Shown: positions 17,999 through 28,020 of the stretch, in pieces | Numbering within the stretch: the first letter of the stretch is position 1 | Layout of the letters: each line of letters opens with the position of its first letter | Assembly (NCBI RefSeq): GCF_019884785.1 | Contig: NZ_CP082326.1 | Span: forward strand, 2,969,355 to 3,033,354 | Length of the DNA: 64,000 nt | Direction: 5' to 3' | DNA from: Crassaminicella profunda | Lineage (GTDB): Bacteria > Bacillota > Clostridia > Peptostreptococcales > Thermotaleaceae | Program-made: the position numbers and the translations under genes | The notes under the pieces: generated by a model | Seen by the model: only the letters and a program-made list of their open reading frames with translations | Told to the model about the DNA's origin: nothing | Databases searched by the model: none

Positions 17999-20900
17999 TT
18001 ATATTTTTACTTCTTCATTCAAATGGAATAGATAAAGATAACTTTCTTTCACTGTTTTTTTTGTTATTTTTTCCAAAGCTTGCTTATAAAGTTCCACTTG
18101 AATCTTATATTTCTCTACAATTTCTTCCTTTTGTTCAGTTGTTACATAATCTGATTTATAATCTACTAAAACATATCCATCCCCTTCTTCAAAATAGCAG
18201 TCTATTACCCCTTGAATCAAAAGGCTTTCCTCACAGCTTTCTGTATCTAATATTACCTCATTTGCTTTTTTTACAAAGTTAAAAGGAACTTCTCGAAAAA
18301 CATGATTGGCTGCATGCATCCTTTTTCCAATACTACTTTCAAAAAATCGAATGATTCTTAAAACATCTACTTCAGCTGCTTCTTCAGGTTTTAACAGCTC
18401 ATCTCTTACCATTTTTTTTATTTGTTCTTCTATTTTTTCCTTATTCTCTATATTCTTAATATCAAGATGCTGCATAACAAAATGAATGATTGTTCCTTTC
18501 TCTGCCCCTGTAAGCTGTTTTTTCCCTTCTATAAACTTAGGCCTTTTGATAAGAGCCGGAATATTCATCCCTATACCATCCAGTTTACTAGTTGATATTC
18601 TTTTGATCTCTGTTACAGAAAGTTTCGAAGGAATTTTAGTTGCTATATGGTTTGGATAATGCCAATTTAATCGCTTCGCTACAAAATCATCATCTTCTAT
18701 TTTTTTATTTTCAAAGTCCTCTAAAAATTTTTTAAATGCTAATTTATTAATTCTTTTTTCCATTTCTTCCAATTGAATATGTTTTTTATCTATTTTTTCT
18801 ATATTCCATCTTGAATGATCTTCATAAAGCATTTCTTCATTCCAATAAACACCTGCCAAATCTCTTAAGGTTTGTCCATCTTCATGACGAATGAGAGCAG
18901 TTCCTATCCAATCTAGATAGCTTTTTCCACGAGATAAGTAAAATGGATTCATCCTTTTTGTCCATTTTTTTGCTGATTTTTCTATATTTCTTATGGATCC
19001 TACTAATATAAGTTTATCCTTTGCCCTAGTTAATGCAACATATAAAATACGCATTTCTTCTGATAAACTTTCTATCTTAATTTTGTTTTTCATGGCAATT
19101 TTTGCAATTGTATCTGTATATTGTCTCCTATTAGGATCTACATATCTCGGTCCAATCCCTAAATCCTTGTGGAATAATACTTGAGCGTTTACATCCATTA
19201 AATTAAATTGTTTTCCAAGTCCTGCTACAATCACTGCTGGAAACTCTAAACCTTTGCTTTTATGGATACTCATAATCCGAACAACTTCATCATTTTCTCC
19301 TAATGTTTTGGCTGTTCCCATGTCTCCACTACTATTTTTTAATTTATCAATAAATTTTATAAAATTAAATAATCCCTTTATAGATGTATTCTCAAACTGC
19401 CTTGCTCTATCTACCAAAATTTTCAAATTAGCTTGTCTTTGTATTCCTCCAGGCATAGCCCCTACATAGTCATAATACCCGGTTTCTTTTAAAAGCTTCC
19501 AAATCAATTCATCTATATGAATATATCTAGCTAACGTTTTATATTTCTTAATTTTTTCTAAAAACTTCATACATTTATTTACAAGAATGTCATCCTCTTT
19601 ACTGATATATTCTTCTATTGCTTCAAAATAAGAATTCGCATTACTTTCGATTCGAATTTTTATAAGTTCTTCTGTATCAAATCCCCCTACGGAAGAACGC
19701 ATCACACTAAGGAGTGGAATATCTTGTCTTTTATTATCGATAACCTTTAATAAGTTCATAAAAATATTTACTTCTATGGCTTCAAAATACCCCGTATTTA
19801 CATCGGCATAAGCTGGAATCCCTTCTTCTATAAAAACTTCTAAAAATGTTTGTGCCCAGTTTTTTGTCGTTCGAAGTAGCACCACCATATCCTTATACGT
19901 GATTTTCCTGTAACTCTCAAGCTTTTGATCGTAAATTTCTTTCTTTAGTAATTCTTTGATTCTTTTTGCAACAATTCTTGCCTCAACTTCTATATCTTCC
20001 ATTTCCTCTAATATTTCATCTACTTCATGACTTTCTTCATTCTTTTCTATTATATTTAGTTCAATAGCTGCATCTTCTATTGGCTTATGTTCTACTCCTT
20101 TATAAAGATGCGCTCTTTCATCATAGTCAATTTCACCAAATTCCTTGGTCATGATATTTTTAAAAATAAAGTTTACGCCATCAATCACTTCTGATCGACT
20201 TCTAAAGTTTTTGCTCAAATCGATTCTTCGATTTAAAGATTCGGACTTACTTTCAAAGGTTTCATATTTTCCTATAAAAAGAGAAGGATCTGCTAATCTA
20301 AATCGATAAATACTTTGTTTTACATCTCCTACCATAAATAGATTATTGTCTCTTTTAATAAAATCTAGTATAGTTTCTTGTACAATGTTACTATCCTGAT
20401 ACTCATCTACAAAAATATACTCATATCTTCTTTCATATTCTTTGGCTGCTTGTTCATTTTCTAAAATGGCTAACGCATAATGCTCAAGGTCATTAAAATC
20501 TACAATTCCTCGCTCTACTTTTTTCTCATGATAACCAGCATCAAATTCACATACTAATTGATATAAGTATTGCATAAAAGGATATAATTCATTCAAATCC
20601 CTTATATATTCTTTAGGACTCTTTGTAAGAAGTTCCTCACGAATGTTTTTTATAATGTCTTTTCCTTGTTCCCTTAATCCTTTTACTTCTTCCTTTAAAT
20701 CTTCATCAACCTCTTTTGAGACTCTTCCTAATCTTTTATGCTTTACATCTTTTAATTCCTGATAAAAGGCATCCAGTCCTATTCCTAATGCATTCCTTAA
20801 TTCATCTGTTAAAGCTATATCCTCAAGAATTGCATCCATATATCCTTCAGGTCCATTAGGCTTTTGGCATAAAGATTTTGCTTCAATAAATAATTCATTG

Positions 20901-21571
20901 GCTCCTATGAGTGATATTTGAATCTGTTTTAAAATAATCTTATGCCAGTTGGTTTCTTTAAACCCATCTATATCTAAATGAAATTCTTCTACCCTTTCTT
21001 GAAGCCATTCTTTTGGATAGGGCTGACTCTGAATAAACCCATATAATTTTAAAGTTAAATCCTGCAGAGGAGTATCTTCTTTATTTCCTCCAAATCGCTC
21101 AACGAGTCCTAAAAAATTTTTATCTTCTTTTTCATATTCTTTTTCAAATAACTCCTCTAACATTTCCATCTTCATAATGCTGGTTTCTGTACTATCTCCT
21201 ATACGAAAATTAGGATCTATATCAATCAAATGGAAATATTTTCTTACTACATCAATACAAAATGAATGGAGGGTACTTATAGATGCTCTATTTAATAGAT
21301 TTATTTGTCTTCTTAAATGTTCTTCATTTTCATCCTTCTTTTCTAATTGTTGTAAAATAGCCGCTCCTATTCTTTCTCTCATCTCTCCTGCTGCTGCATT
21401 TGTAAAAGTTACAATGAGTAATTTATCTATATCTATTTGATCTTTTATAATCATTTGTATAATTCTTTCAACCAATACAGCAGTCTTCCCAGAACCGGCT
21501 GCTGCTGCAACCAAAAGATTGCTGCCTCTCGCATCAATAGCACTTTTTTGATCATCCGTCCACATAACCAT
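17999..21571 (-). CDS. addA: ATP-dependent helicase/nuclease subunit A
   Basis: The helicase-exonuclease of AddAB, which resects double-strand breaks for RecA repair. The 1190-aa protein carries UvrD-type motifs: LVAAAAGSGKTAVL (Walker A, residue about 20), FVDEYQDSN, GDVKQSIYRFRLADP, MSIHKSKGLEFPAV and LYVALTRAKDKL. The C-terminal RecB-like nuclease shows GVIDCYF and VLVDYKSDYV. Length is normal. GGGAGGGG precedes the ATG. Its usual neighbour addB is 10.1 kb upstream instead of adjacent. Confidence 0.97.
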   Translation of the reverse strand: MVMWTDDQKSAIDARGSNLLVAAAAGSGKTAVLVERIIQMIIKDQIDIDKLLIVTFTNAAAGEMRERIGAAILQQLEKKDENEEHLRRQINLLNRASISTLHSFCIDVVRKYFHLIDIDPNFRIGDSTETSIMKMEMLEELFEKEYEKEDKNFLGLVERFGGNKEDTPLQDLTLKLYGFIQSQPYPKEWLQERVEEFHLDIDGFKETNWHKIILKQIQISLIGANELFIEAKSLCQKPNGPEGYMDAILEDIALTDELRNALGIGLDAFYQELKDVKHKRLGRVSKEVDEDLKEEVKGLREQGKDIIKNIREELLTKSPKEYIRDLNELYPFMQYLYQLVCEFDAGYHEKKVERGIVDFNDLEHYALAILENEQAAKEYERRYEYIFVDEYQDSNIVQETILDFIKRDNNLFMVGDVKQSIYRFRLADPSLFIGKYETFESKSESLNRRIDLSKNFRSRSEVIDGVNFIFKNIMTKEFGEIDYDERAHLYKGVEHKPIEDAAIELNIIEKNEESHEVDEILEEMEDIEVEARIVAKRIKELLKKEIYDQKLESYRKITYKDMVVLLRTTKNWAQTFLEVFIEEGIPAYADVNTGYFEAIEVNIFMNLLKVIDNKRQDIPLLSVMRSSVGGFDTEELIKIRIESNANSYFEAIEEYISKEDDILVNKCMKFLEKIKKYKTLARYIHIDELIWKLLKETGYYDYVGAMPGGIQRQANLKILVDRARQFENTSIKGLFNFIKFIDKLKNSSGDMGTAKTLGENDEVVRIMSIHKSKGLEFPAVIVAGLGKQFNLMDVNAQVLFHKDLGIGPRYVDPNRRQYTDTIAKIAMKNKIKIESLSEEMRILYVALTRAKDKLILVGSIRNIEKSAKKWTKRMNPFYLSRGKSYLDWIGTALIRHEDGQTLRDLAGVYWNEEMLYEDHSRWNIEKIDKKHIQLEEMEKRINKLAFKKFLEDFENKKIEDDDFVAKRLNWHYPNHIATKIPSKLSVTEIKRISTSKLDGIGMNIPALIKRPKFIEGKKQLTGAEKGTIIHFVMQHLDIKNIENKEKIEEQIKKMVRDELLKPEEAAEVDVLRIIRFFESSIGKRMHAANHVFREVPFNFVKKANEVILDTESCEESLLIQGVIDCYFEEGDGYVLVDYKSDYVTTEQKEEIVEKYKIQVELYKQALEKITKKTVKESYLYLFHLNEEVKI

Positions 21572-21712
21572 TTATGTACCCCTCCCTTTTGTTCATAAAA
21601 CTATCTATCCACTAAGCTTTTTTAAATCCATGTTCTTTCTATATTTATTAGAAAATATATTTTCCTTTATGATTATAAACCTAAAACATATATAAAATTA
21701 TATCATAATGAA

Positions 21713-21751
21713 GAAAGCCCCTCTATCTATTACGATAAAAGAGCCTCTTTC
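21713..21751 (-). terminator. Terminator after the 79-aa gene
   Basis: On the minus strand GAAAG/CTTTC and CTCTTTTATC/GATAGAGGGG pair (with G-U pairs) around a short loop, just after the stop at 21755. Confidence 0.55.
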
Positions 21752-21754
21752 CAT

Positions 21755-21994
21755 CTATTTCCCATGATGAATAACATTATTTGCTTTGTGTACATCATCT
21801 TTCTTAACCAAAATTTTATAAGTAACAAGTCTTCCGCCCATTCTACCACCTTGATTCATCATTTTTGTTTTAACTTTTATATTATTGTTGATAAGCTTTC
21901 CGCTTACCTTTGCATATTCCCCTGCATCCTGTGTAAAATAAACAATCTCCCACTTCTTAAATAAATTATTCAAGATTTCATTAAGCATATTCAT
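21755..21994 (-). CDS. Small DUF2007-like protein
   Basis: 79 aa, soluble. The pattern WEIVYFTQDAGEYAKVSGKL...VTYKILVKKDDVHKANNVI, comparing an 'aggregate' input domain with a C-terminal beta-alpha unit, resembles the small DUF2007 'putative signal transducing' proteins; the match is weak. A RBS-like AAGG lies upstream. It is 18 bp after the acetyltransferase stop and upstream of addA, separated from it by a terminator. Confidence 0.6.
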   Translation of the reverse strand: MNMLNEILNNLFKKWEIVYFTQDAGEYAKVSGKLINNNIKVKTKMMNQGGRMGGRLVTYKILVKKDDVHKANNVIHHGK

Positions 21995-22012
21995 TCACAG
22001 CCTTTTTAACTA

Positions 22013-22495
22013 TTAACATCCTAATTTTCTCATAAAGTATAACATTTCTTTTTCACTAAATCCAAAGGCTCTATATAACTTATGGGCTTTTTCATTATCC
22101 ATTTCTGCATGTAATTGTACTCTTTTATAATCATTATTCTTTGCATATTCAAATAAATACTCTATTATTTTTTTACCAATTCCATTGTTTCTACAAGAAG
22201 AGCTTACATATAAATCATCAACAGTCAACGCCTTACCTCTAGACCAAATACTATATACACTCCACACATTAGCATATGCCACTACTTCATTATTCACCTC
22301 AGCAACAATAATCATAATACGTTCAGACCCTAAAGCTTCTCTAAATGTTTTTTTAAACTCTTCTTCTGATGGCGTTTTTAAACTTTCCCAATAGGGATGT
22401 TCCTCCTTAACAATTTTCATAAAATCCAAGTTTAATTTTACATATGAATCTTCATCCTTTGATTGACATTCTCTAACAATTAAATTTTCAATCAT
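22013..22495 (-). CDS. GNAT-family N-acetyltransferase
   Basis: 160 aa. The acetyl-CoA binding loop is visible in LYVSSSCRNNGIGKKIIEYL, followed by VQLHAEMDNEKAHKLYRAFGF, the standard GNAT motif A/B arrangement. The substrate is unknown. I chose ATG at 22495 because the in-frame ATG at 22504 abuts the GGGGG ribosome site. Confidence 0.85.
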   Translation of the reverse strand: MIENLIVRECQSKDEDSYVKLNLDFMKIVKEEHPYWESLKTPSEEEFKKTFREALGSERIMIIVAEVNNEVVAYANVWSVYSIWSRGKALTVDDLYVSSSCRNNGIGKKIIEYLFEYAKNNDYKRVQLHAEMDNEKAHKLYRAFGFSEKEMLYFMRKLGC

Positions 22496-22550
22496 ATTTT
22501 TCATCCCCCATTTAATTTTTTGAACTTTTTACAATCAAATTTTTTGTTTT

Positions 22551-22733
22551 TTATAAAATTTTTTCTCCATTCTTATCTATATATCCCCATCTCCCATTGA
22601 TTTTCACAGGAGCAAGACCTTCTGAAAAAGATCTTACTTTATCATATTCTGCCTTTATGATTAATTTACCTTCTTTATTGATAAATCCATATTTATCATC
22701 TAATTTTATAATTCCATATTGTCTTTTATCTCT
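22551..22733 (-). pseudogene. Remnant of a WG-repeat protein
   Basis: The minus-strand frame reads YGIIKLDDKYGFINKEG, LIIKAEYDKVRSFSEGLAPV and NGRWGYIDKNGEKIL before TAA. This is one full and one partial WG (KWG) repeat, including the C-terminal end of such a protein. A TAA closes the frame directly upstream (22734-22736) and there is no start codon or ribosome site, so it is the 3' end of a deleted gene. Confidence 0.75.
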
Positions 22734-22779
22734 TTAAGTATATTTTACATTTATTCTATTTTTTTACAATCATTCCTTT

Positions 22780-22811
22780 AAAAAAACACACTCCTACCGA
22801 ACGAGGAGTGT
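22780..22811 (-). terminator. Terminator after the DUF421 gene
   Basis: On the minus strand ACACTCCT and AGGAGTGT pair around an 8-base loop, followed by GTTTTTTT. Confidence 0.8.
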
Positions 22812-23491
22812 TAAATAAATTCATCTCGATATAAATCTACATACAAATTCCCATTTGTAGCTAATGCTGCAAATGCTACTTCCTTTATATCTTCAATACC
22901 TCTTTTCTTTAGTTCATTATCAATCCAATCTTTTGTTATATTATTTAACCTAATATTATTTTCTATTAATTTTCCATCTAAAATAATCTCTGTAGCAATC
23001 CCTTCATAACTGGTATGTATATTAAGATCCTTTGGTGTAACTGGTCGATTTTGAGACTTTAACTGAATACTTAATTCACCATTCGATTCAAGAATTGCAA
23101 ATTCAACATGGCTAATATCAAAAACTTTTTCTTGTCGAAGTTGTTGAATCAAATAGTCATAAGAATATTTTAATTTAGACATATTATTTTCTAAAATCTT
23201 CCCATTCTTAATTAAAATAGTCGGCTCTCCAGCCAAATATTTACGTAATGATTTAGATTTCAAAGAAATATAAGATGCTAAATAAACCATTAGCGTAACT
23301 ACTGTCATGGAAATAATAAAATCTATAATCTTTACTTTCACATTAAATGCTAAATTACCAGCTAAAGTTCCTAGCGTTGCCATAGCAAGATAATCAAAAT
23401 AAGTTAATTTAGCTAAGCTTCTTTTCGTTAATATTTTTGTAGCTATAAAAAGAAACATAAGTGCTAAAATTGTCCGAATTACAATTATCAA
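22811..23491 (-). CDS. DUF421 membrane protein (YetF/YcaP family)
   Basis: 226 aa. Three N-terminal membrane helices (about residues 2-20, 30-48, 55-75) precede a soluble domain with SLRKYLAGEPTILIKNGKI, LIQQLRQEKVFDISHVEFAILE and ATNGNLYVDLY, diagnostic of the DUF421 (PF04239) family. Some Bacillus members (YetF, YdfS, YrbG) are found in spore membranes, but the molecular function is unknown. The start is TTG with AAGGAT 7 bp upstream. Confidence 0.88.
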   Translation of the reverse strand: MIIVIRTILALMFLFIATKILTKRSLAKLTYFDYLAMATLGTLAGNLAFNVKVKIIDFIISMTVVTLMVYLASYISLKSKSLRKYLAGEPTILIKNGKILENNMSKLKYSYDYLIQQLRQEKVFDISHVEFAILESNGELSIQLKSQNRPVTPKDLNIHTSYEGIATEIILDGKLIENNIRLNNITKDWIDNELKKRGIEDIKEVAFAALATNGNLYVDLYRDEFI

Positions 23492-23568
23492 AAGATCTAT
23501 CCTTCTTTCTAGTTATTTTTATAATCGTTGCTTTAATTATTATTGTTATAATAATAATTAAAATATAT

Positions 23569-24279
23569 TCAGCTTCTCTTGATCCAATGAACTCTTCTAT
23601 CTTTCATAAATCCAATTTTAATGGCTAAGTTCATAGATTTTACATTATCTTCTTCAATATGAACAAATGGAATTTCTCCAATTTCTCTCAACTTTTGAAT
23701 CAGAGCTCCTATTAGATAATAGCCATATCCCTTATTTCTATATTCTTCAAGAACATGTAAAAATCCAATAGCACCATCATCATGGGTCATAATCCAAGCA
23801 ATTAATTTCTCATTTTCATAAATTCCCAGAGCTATTCCTTTTTCTATTCTGGTCTTTATATAATCAATTGATGTATACTCTTTATAGTGAGAATGATTAT
23901 AAATATATTCTGCATCATTTATTGATAATTGAATCATTTTATATTTATTTTTAGATAATTCCTTTTCTTTAGGAAAAAATAATTTCATACAAGATAACTG
24001 CCAATCTATTTTTTTATCTTTAACTATATAAGGAATCATCCAATCTTCCATCACTGCAAAATAGCCTTCATCATCACATTTTTTCAGTAATGTTTCAAAT
24101 TCCTCTTTTGAGGAACTACTTATATAAACCCAATTTTCATCGCTTTTACCCTTTATCAGTATGGACTGCCCTATCTTTTCTACAAAGTCAATTGGATAAT
24201 TTTTAATGAAATTAATCATATTGATGTTCTTTATAGTATCTTTCTTCAAATCATATAATATATGCCTGTTAATATTCAT
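23569..24279 (-). CDS. GNAT-family acetyltransferase
   Basis: 236 aa with a C-terminal GNAT domain: GIYENEKLIAWIMTHDDGAIGFLHVLEEYRNKGYGYYLIGAL, split here as IGFLHVLEEYRNKGYGYYL, then VHIEEDNVKSMNLAIKIGF. The N-terminal half is diverged, similar to glycine N-acyltransferase-like GNATs. The substrate is unknown. It overlaps the VanZ gene by 4 bp. Confidence 0.8.
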   Translation of the reverse strand: MNINRHILYDLKKDTIKNINMINFIKNYPIDFVEKIGQSILIKGKSDENWVYISSSSKEEFETLLKKCDDEGYFAVMEDWMIPYIVKDKKIDWQLSCMKLFFPKEKELSKNKYKMIQLSINDAEYIYNHSHYKEYTSIDYIKTRIEKGIALGIYENEKLIAWIMTHDDGAIGFLHVLEEYRNKGYGYYLIGALIQKLREIGEIPFVHIEEDNVKSMNLAIKIGFMKDRRVHWIKRS

Positions 24280-24728
24280 CTTATAATCCTTTCCATCGGA
24301 CTAACCGTTTTATACAGTATATATCCTAACAATCCACCTACTACATTTAACAAAACATCATCTATATCACAAGTACCCACTCCAACAATATATTGAACTA
24401 TTTCTATAAAACACGTCAATATCAATGATACACTCAAAATATATTTATACTTGTTTGCTTTTTTCCAAACTATAGGATACAAAAAACCTAATGGCATAAA
24501 TGCTAAAATATTACCACCAATATTCACTATAGTAGCTTTTATTCCATGTTTTAAAAATAAATATTGTGATATAGTCTTCAATGGCATAAAATTATAACTT
24601 CCATGATGATAATCTCTTCCATAATAAGTACTGAAAAAGACTAAATACAACAAATACAATAAGTATGCTATAAACAATATACAAAATAATTTTCTTAATG
24701 CTTGTTTCTGACACAATCTCAAAACCAT
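24276..24728 (-). CDS. VanZ-family membrane protein
   Basis: 150 aa with four to five predicted membrane helices and the family signature: STYYGRDYHHGSYNFMPLKTI, NIGGNILAFMPLGFLYP, and FIEIVQYIVGVGTCDIDDVLLN (read across short loops). VanZ proteins are linked to lipoglycopeptide resistance in Enterococcus, but most homologues have unknown roles. It precedes and overlaps the acetyltransferase gene. Confidence 0.88.
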   Translation of the reverse strand: MVLRLCQKQALRKLFCILFIAYLLYLLYLVFFSTYYGRDYHHGSYNFMPLKTISQYLFLKHGIKATIVNIGGNILAFMPLGFLYPIVWKKANKYKYILSVSLILTCFIEIVQYIVGVGTCDIDDVLLNVVGGLLGYILYKTVSPMERIIR

Positions 24729-24743
24729 TCACCCCTATACAAA

Positions 24744-25616
24744 TTAAGCCTCACACAACTGTATACTTTGCAAATCTTCAATAATCCTACCTATATGATA
24801 GTTGTATACAATATTCAAATCACCACATGATTCTCCTTTATTTCTAAACTCAAAATAATTCAACCTCTTTAGTTTTACAATATTATCATCATTCAAGAAT
24901 CTTCCTTCTTCCATCCTTTGAAGCATTCTCAAATTTTCATAAATATCATTATATAATTCAATTTTCCTTCTCATATTTTTTATTTTATTATTTTCATCTT
25001 TTTTCAATCTATATTCAGTACTGCAAACATCTAATTCTTTGTTTAAATCACCTATCTCTCTTTTTAAATCACCTAAATCTACGTTCATCCCAAGGCAGAT
25101 CATCTGATTAATGATTAATGAAGCCTTACTTGTTATGGTGTTGTATCCTTTCAATATCTTATGTTTATAATCATATGGAAAAAATAAATAATTCACTACT
25201 AAAGCCACACTTATTCCTATAAATGTATCTATTATTCTATTTACACTATATCGTATAGGACTTTGACCGTCTAAATTCACCATAATTGCCATAAAAACAA
25301 TTCCTGCAATAGTTATAGATTTATTCCATTTAAGCAAATTACAAATATAGATGACTACAATAATACCTAATCCACATAACAATACATTGTTAGGTTGAAT
25401 AGATGCAAACATTAAACCGATAAATGCTCCTACAGACGTACCCATCATTCTATTTTTTCCTACTTTAAAAGAATTTGTTATAGAATTGCCCATAGAAATA
25501 ATGGCTGCAATTGCAGCATAAAATGGGTATTCAAGTTTTAACAGTTCAGATATAAGCACACACAAAGAAACTGCCAAAGCAGTTTTGATATTTCTCATTC
25601 CAATTTTAAATTTCAT
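24744..25616 (-). CDS. ArAE_1-family (aromatic acid exporter/FUSC-like) membrane protein
   Basis: 290 aa. Five to six N-terminal membrane helices (TALAVSLCVLISELL, YAAIAAIISM, GAFIGLMFA, NRIIDTFIGISVALVVNYLFFPYDY) precede a cytosolic helical C-terminal domain (about 150-290) rich in charged coils. This fits the PF06081 aromatic-acid exporter group. The exported compound is unknown. AAGGAG precedes the ATG. Confidence 0.82.
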   Translation of the reverse strand: MKFKIGMRNIKTALAVSLCVLISELLKLEYPFYAAIAAIISMGNSITNSFKVGKNRMMGTSVGAFIGLMFASIQPNNVLLCGLGIIVVIYICNLLKWNKSITIAGIVFMAIMVNLDGQSPIRYSVNRIIDTFIGISVALVVNYLFFPYDYKHKILKGYNTITSKASLIINQMICLGMNVDLGDLKREIGDLNKELDVCSTEYRLKKDENNKIKNMRRKIELYNDIYENLRMLQRMEEGRFLNDDNIVKLKRLNYFEFRNKGESCGDLNIVYNYHIGRIIEDLQSIQLCEA

Positions 25617-25674
25617 ACGATTACTCCTTACTACTAACTTTATACAATGTCTCTTTCAAATCCTACAAATATAC

Positions 25675-27594
25675 TTACTTCTCCTTATACACTATGACCT
25701 TATTTCTGCCACTCTGTTTAGCCATATACAAGGCTTGATCTGCTCGATCAAATAATTTATCTACACTATCCTCCATCATTCTATTAGCGAGTCCTAAGCT
25801 TATTGTAACAAATACCTCTCCCTTTGCTGTATTCACTGCTGTATCCATAATATTTTTCCTAATTTTTTCTGCTAATGCTTGTGCTTCATCTATCTCTATT
25901 GCAGGTAATAACACAGCAAATTCTTCTCCTCCATACCTTCCTACCATATCACAATTTCTAATAGAATGCATAATCATTTCTGCAACAGCGCATATCACCT
26001 GATCTCCTATTGCATGTCCATATTGATCATTTACCTTCTTGAAGTGATCAATATCTATCATCATTGCCCATATAGGATGTTGCTCCTTTACACTTCGTTC
26101 AAATTTATCTGTTCCAAGTGTAAAAAAATGTCTCCGATTAAAAAGTTTCGTTAATGGATCTTTTGTAGCCAACTCACGTAAAGCTTCTTCTGCACGTTTT
26201 CTTTCTGTAATATCCCGTATATAACCTAATATAGCTATACTTCCATTATAATTCATTAACGCACTATTTACTTCTACATCTAATAGCTTCCCACTCTTAC
26301 AAAGCAAAATTGTCTCATATTGCGCTTTAACATCTTCACCGGCTATTTTTTTTCTATACTTTTCGTTAATCTTATCTCTAAACTTTGGAATAATAAAGCT
26401 CTCAAAAGAATAATTTACTACTTCTTCATACCCATACTCAATCATCTCTAATAACTTCTTATTCACATATTGAACCTTCCCGTTTTGAACAATGACAATG
26501 CCATCATTTGCAAACTCTGAAACATTTCTATATTTTTCTTCACTGGCTTGTAAAGCTTTTTCTAACTGTTTGCGTTTACTTACATCATGCATGACAATCA
26601 ACCAACCATTATGAATATGTTTTTTATTCATCAAAGGTAATAGTTCTACTTCGTAAATATATTCTTGTATATCTCTTTTCAAAATAATTTCTGAATGCTT
26701 TTGTATGGAATCATCCATATTTTTTAAGAACTCCTGTAAAACCGGAAAAACCTTTTCTATAGATTGGCCTATTACTTTATTCGATACTTTATTGATAATA
26801 ATTTGTGCAGATAAATTCATATCCACAATTAATTTATTATGATCCAATACAACTAATCCATCATTCATCTTTTCAAAAATCGTTTCTCTGGCAATAGGAA
26901 CTATACTCAAAAATCCATAACGATAAATGGTCCATACCAAAGTTAAGTTTAAAATAGTAAAGGTAAAAGGAGAAGGATCTCTCATAAATTTAGGCGTTAA
27001 ACCTAGAAAGAATAGTATAAATCCACAAGCAGTAATGGTTAACCCAATCATTATAACTGTAGCCTGCCTACGATATAAATCATGTGAGCGAATAAAAAAT
27101 CTAATTAATAACACAAGAAATAAAAAATACATTCCATAACCATAAATAAAATCTATCCAAGAAGCTATCCCCATATCATAAATCAGAGAAGCAAATGGCT
27201 TACCTGTATACATCTGAACATTTTCTCTAAATAATTTAGTTACATTTAACACAGCTAAAATCCAAATGAGAACAGGTTCCGTAAATAATAAAAACCATAT
27301 CTTTTTCTTAAGATCAATTTTTTGCTTTGTAAATTGTAATGCAAATGCAAAACAACTTGCTCCCATAGCACCTCCAAGCATCTGTACATTATCCCAAAAT
27401 ATTTTTCCATTTAATCTTGGAGAAAGCAATTCAAAAATATAACCAAAAGACCATAACCCCATAATCAATGACATAAGAAACAAAGAGGTTGCTCCTGGAA
27501 CTAAACGACGTTTATAAATATATATAGCAATACCCATAGATAGCGTTAGGGTAATCCATAAAGGAATCGTATACAATAGTGCATCCCAATTCAT
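25675..27594 (-). CDS. Diguanylate cyclase with 7TM, PAS and GGDEF domains
   Basis: 639 aa: seven membrane helices (about residues 5-225, histidine-kinase N-terminal 7TM type), a PAS region (about 230-345), a second PAS with PAC (about 350-465), and a C-terminal GGDEF domain. The active loop is RYGGEEFAVLLP with the inhibitory site RNCD five residues upstream, so it should make cyclic-di-GMP and be product-inhibited. It ends VIVYKEK. The input signal is unknown. Confidence 0.93.
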   Translation of the reverse strand: MNWDALLYTIPLWITLTLSMGIAIYIYKRRLVPGATSLFLMSLIMGLWSFGYIFELLSPRLNGKIFWDNVQMLGGAMGASCFAFALQFTKQKIDLKKKIWFLLFTEPVLIWILAVLNVTKLFRENVQMYTGKPFASLIYDMGIASWIDFIYGYGMYFLFLVLLIRFFIRSHDLYRRQATVIMIGLTITACGFILFFLGLTPKFMRDPSPFTFTILNLTLVWTIYRYGFLSIVPIARETIFEKMNDGLVVLDHNKLIVDMNLSAQIIINKVSNKVIGQSIEKVFPVLQEFLKNMDDSIQKHSEIILKRDIQEYIYEVELLPLMNKKHIHNGWLIVMHDVSKRKQLEKALQASEEKYRNVSEFANDGIVIVQNGKVQYVNKKLLEMIEYGYEEVVNYSFESFIIPKFRDKINEKYRKKIAGEDVKAQYETILLCKSGKLLDVEVNSALMNYNGSIAILGYIRDITERKRAEEALRELATKDPLTKLFNRRHFFTLGTDKFERSVKEQHPIWAMMIDIDHFKKVNDQYGHAIGDQVICAVAEMIMHSIRNCDMVGRYGGEEFAVLLPAIEIDEAQALAEKIRKNIMDTAVNTAKGEVFVTISLGLANRMMEDSVDKLFDRADQALYMAKQSGRNKVIVYKEK

Positions 27595-27706
27595 TCACAA
27601 TCCTCCTAAATAATTCGTACTATATTTAGTTTATTATATCATGGTAAATAGCTTTCAATAAATATCTATACGTTATCTAATTTATCTGAATATATTACCT
27701 CTCTTG

Positions 27707-27988
27707 CTAACTATTCTTTTTTAAGATTCTTTTTAATAAAAATAGTATTGTAGTTATTCCTCCAAAAATGAATATTAATAATTCTAAGGATATCCCTGTA
27801 CTAGTTGCAATAAAAATTGCTGTAGGTCCATCAGCACCTCCAATAATTCCTATTGAAGATGCACTTTCCGAAGGCATTTTAAAAAGCATATGCCATATAA
27901 AATCTTTAAAAAAATAGATGAATCCTAGTAAAATTGTTATAGCACCACTAACATATGTAGCAATCTTAAGTATTTTTACCTTTTTCAA
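27707..27988 (-). CDS. Mini membrane protein carrying the OadB Na+-binding motif
   Basis: 93 aa with two membrane helices (about 8-30 and 68-88) flanking SIGIIGGADGPTAIFIATS. That block is the most conserved region of the beta subunit of Na+-translocating decarboxylases (OadB/GcdB/MmdB), which contains the Na+-binding Asp. The rest of the ~380-aa OadB is absent and no decarboxylase subunits are nearby. TTG start behind AAGGAGG, so it looks expressed and not a fragment. Function unknown; a decayed or repurposed OadB piece is possible. Confidence 0.7.
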   Translation of the reverse strand: MKKVKILKIATYVSGAITILLGFIYFFKDFIWHMLFKMPSESASSIGIIGGADGPTAIFIATSTGISLELLIFIFGGITTILFLLKRILKKNS

Positions 27989-28020
27989 TTTTAATCCTCC
28001 TTACATTCATATCTCAGTTT

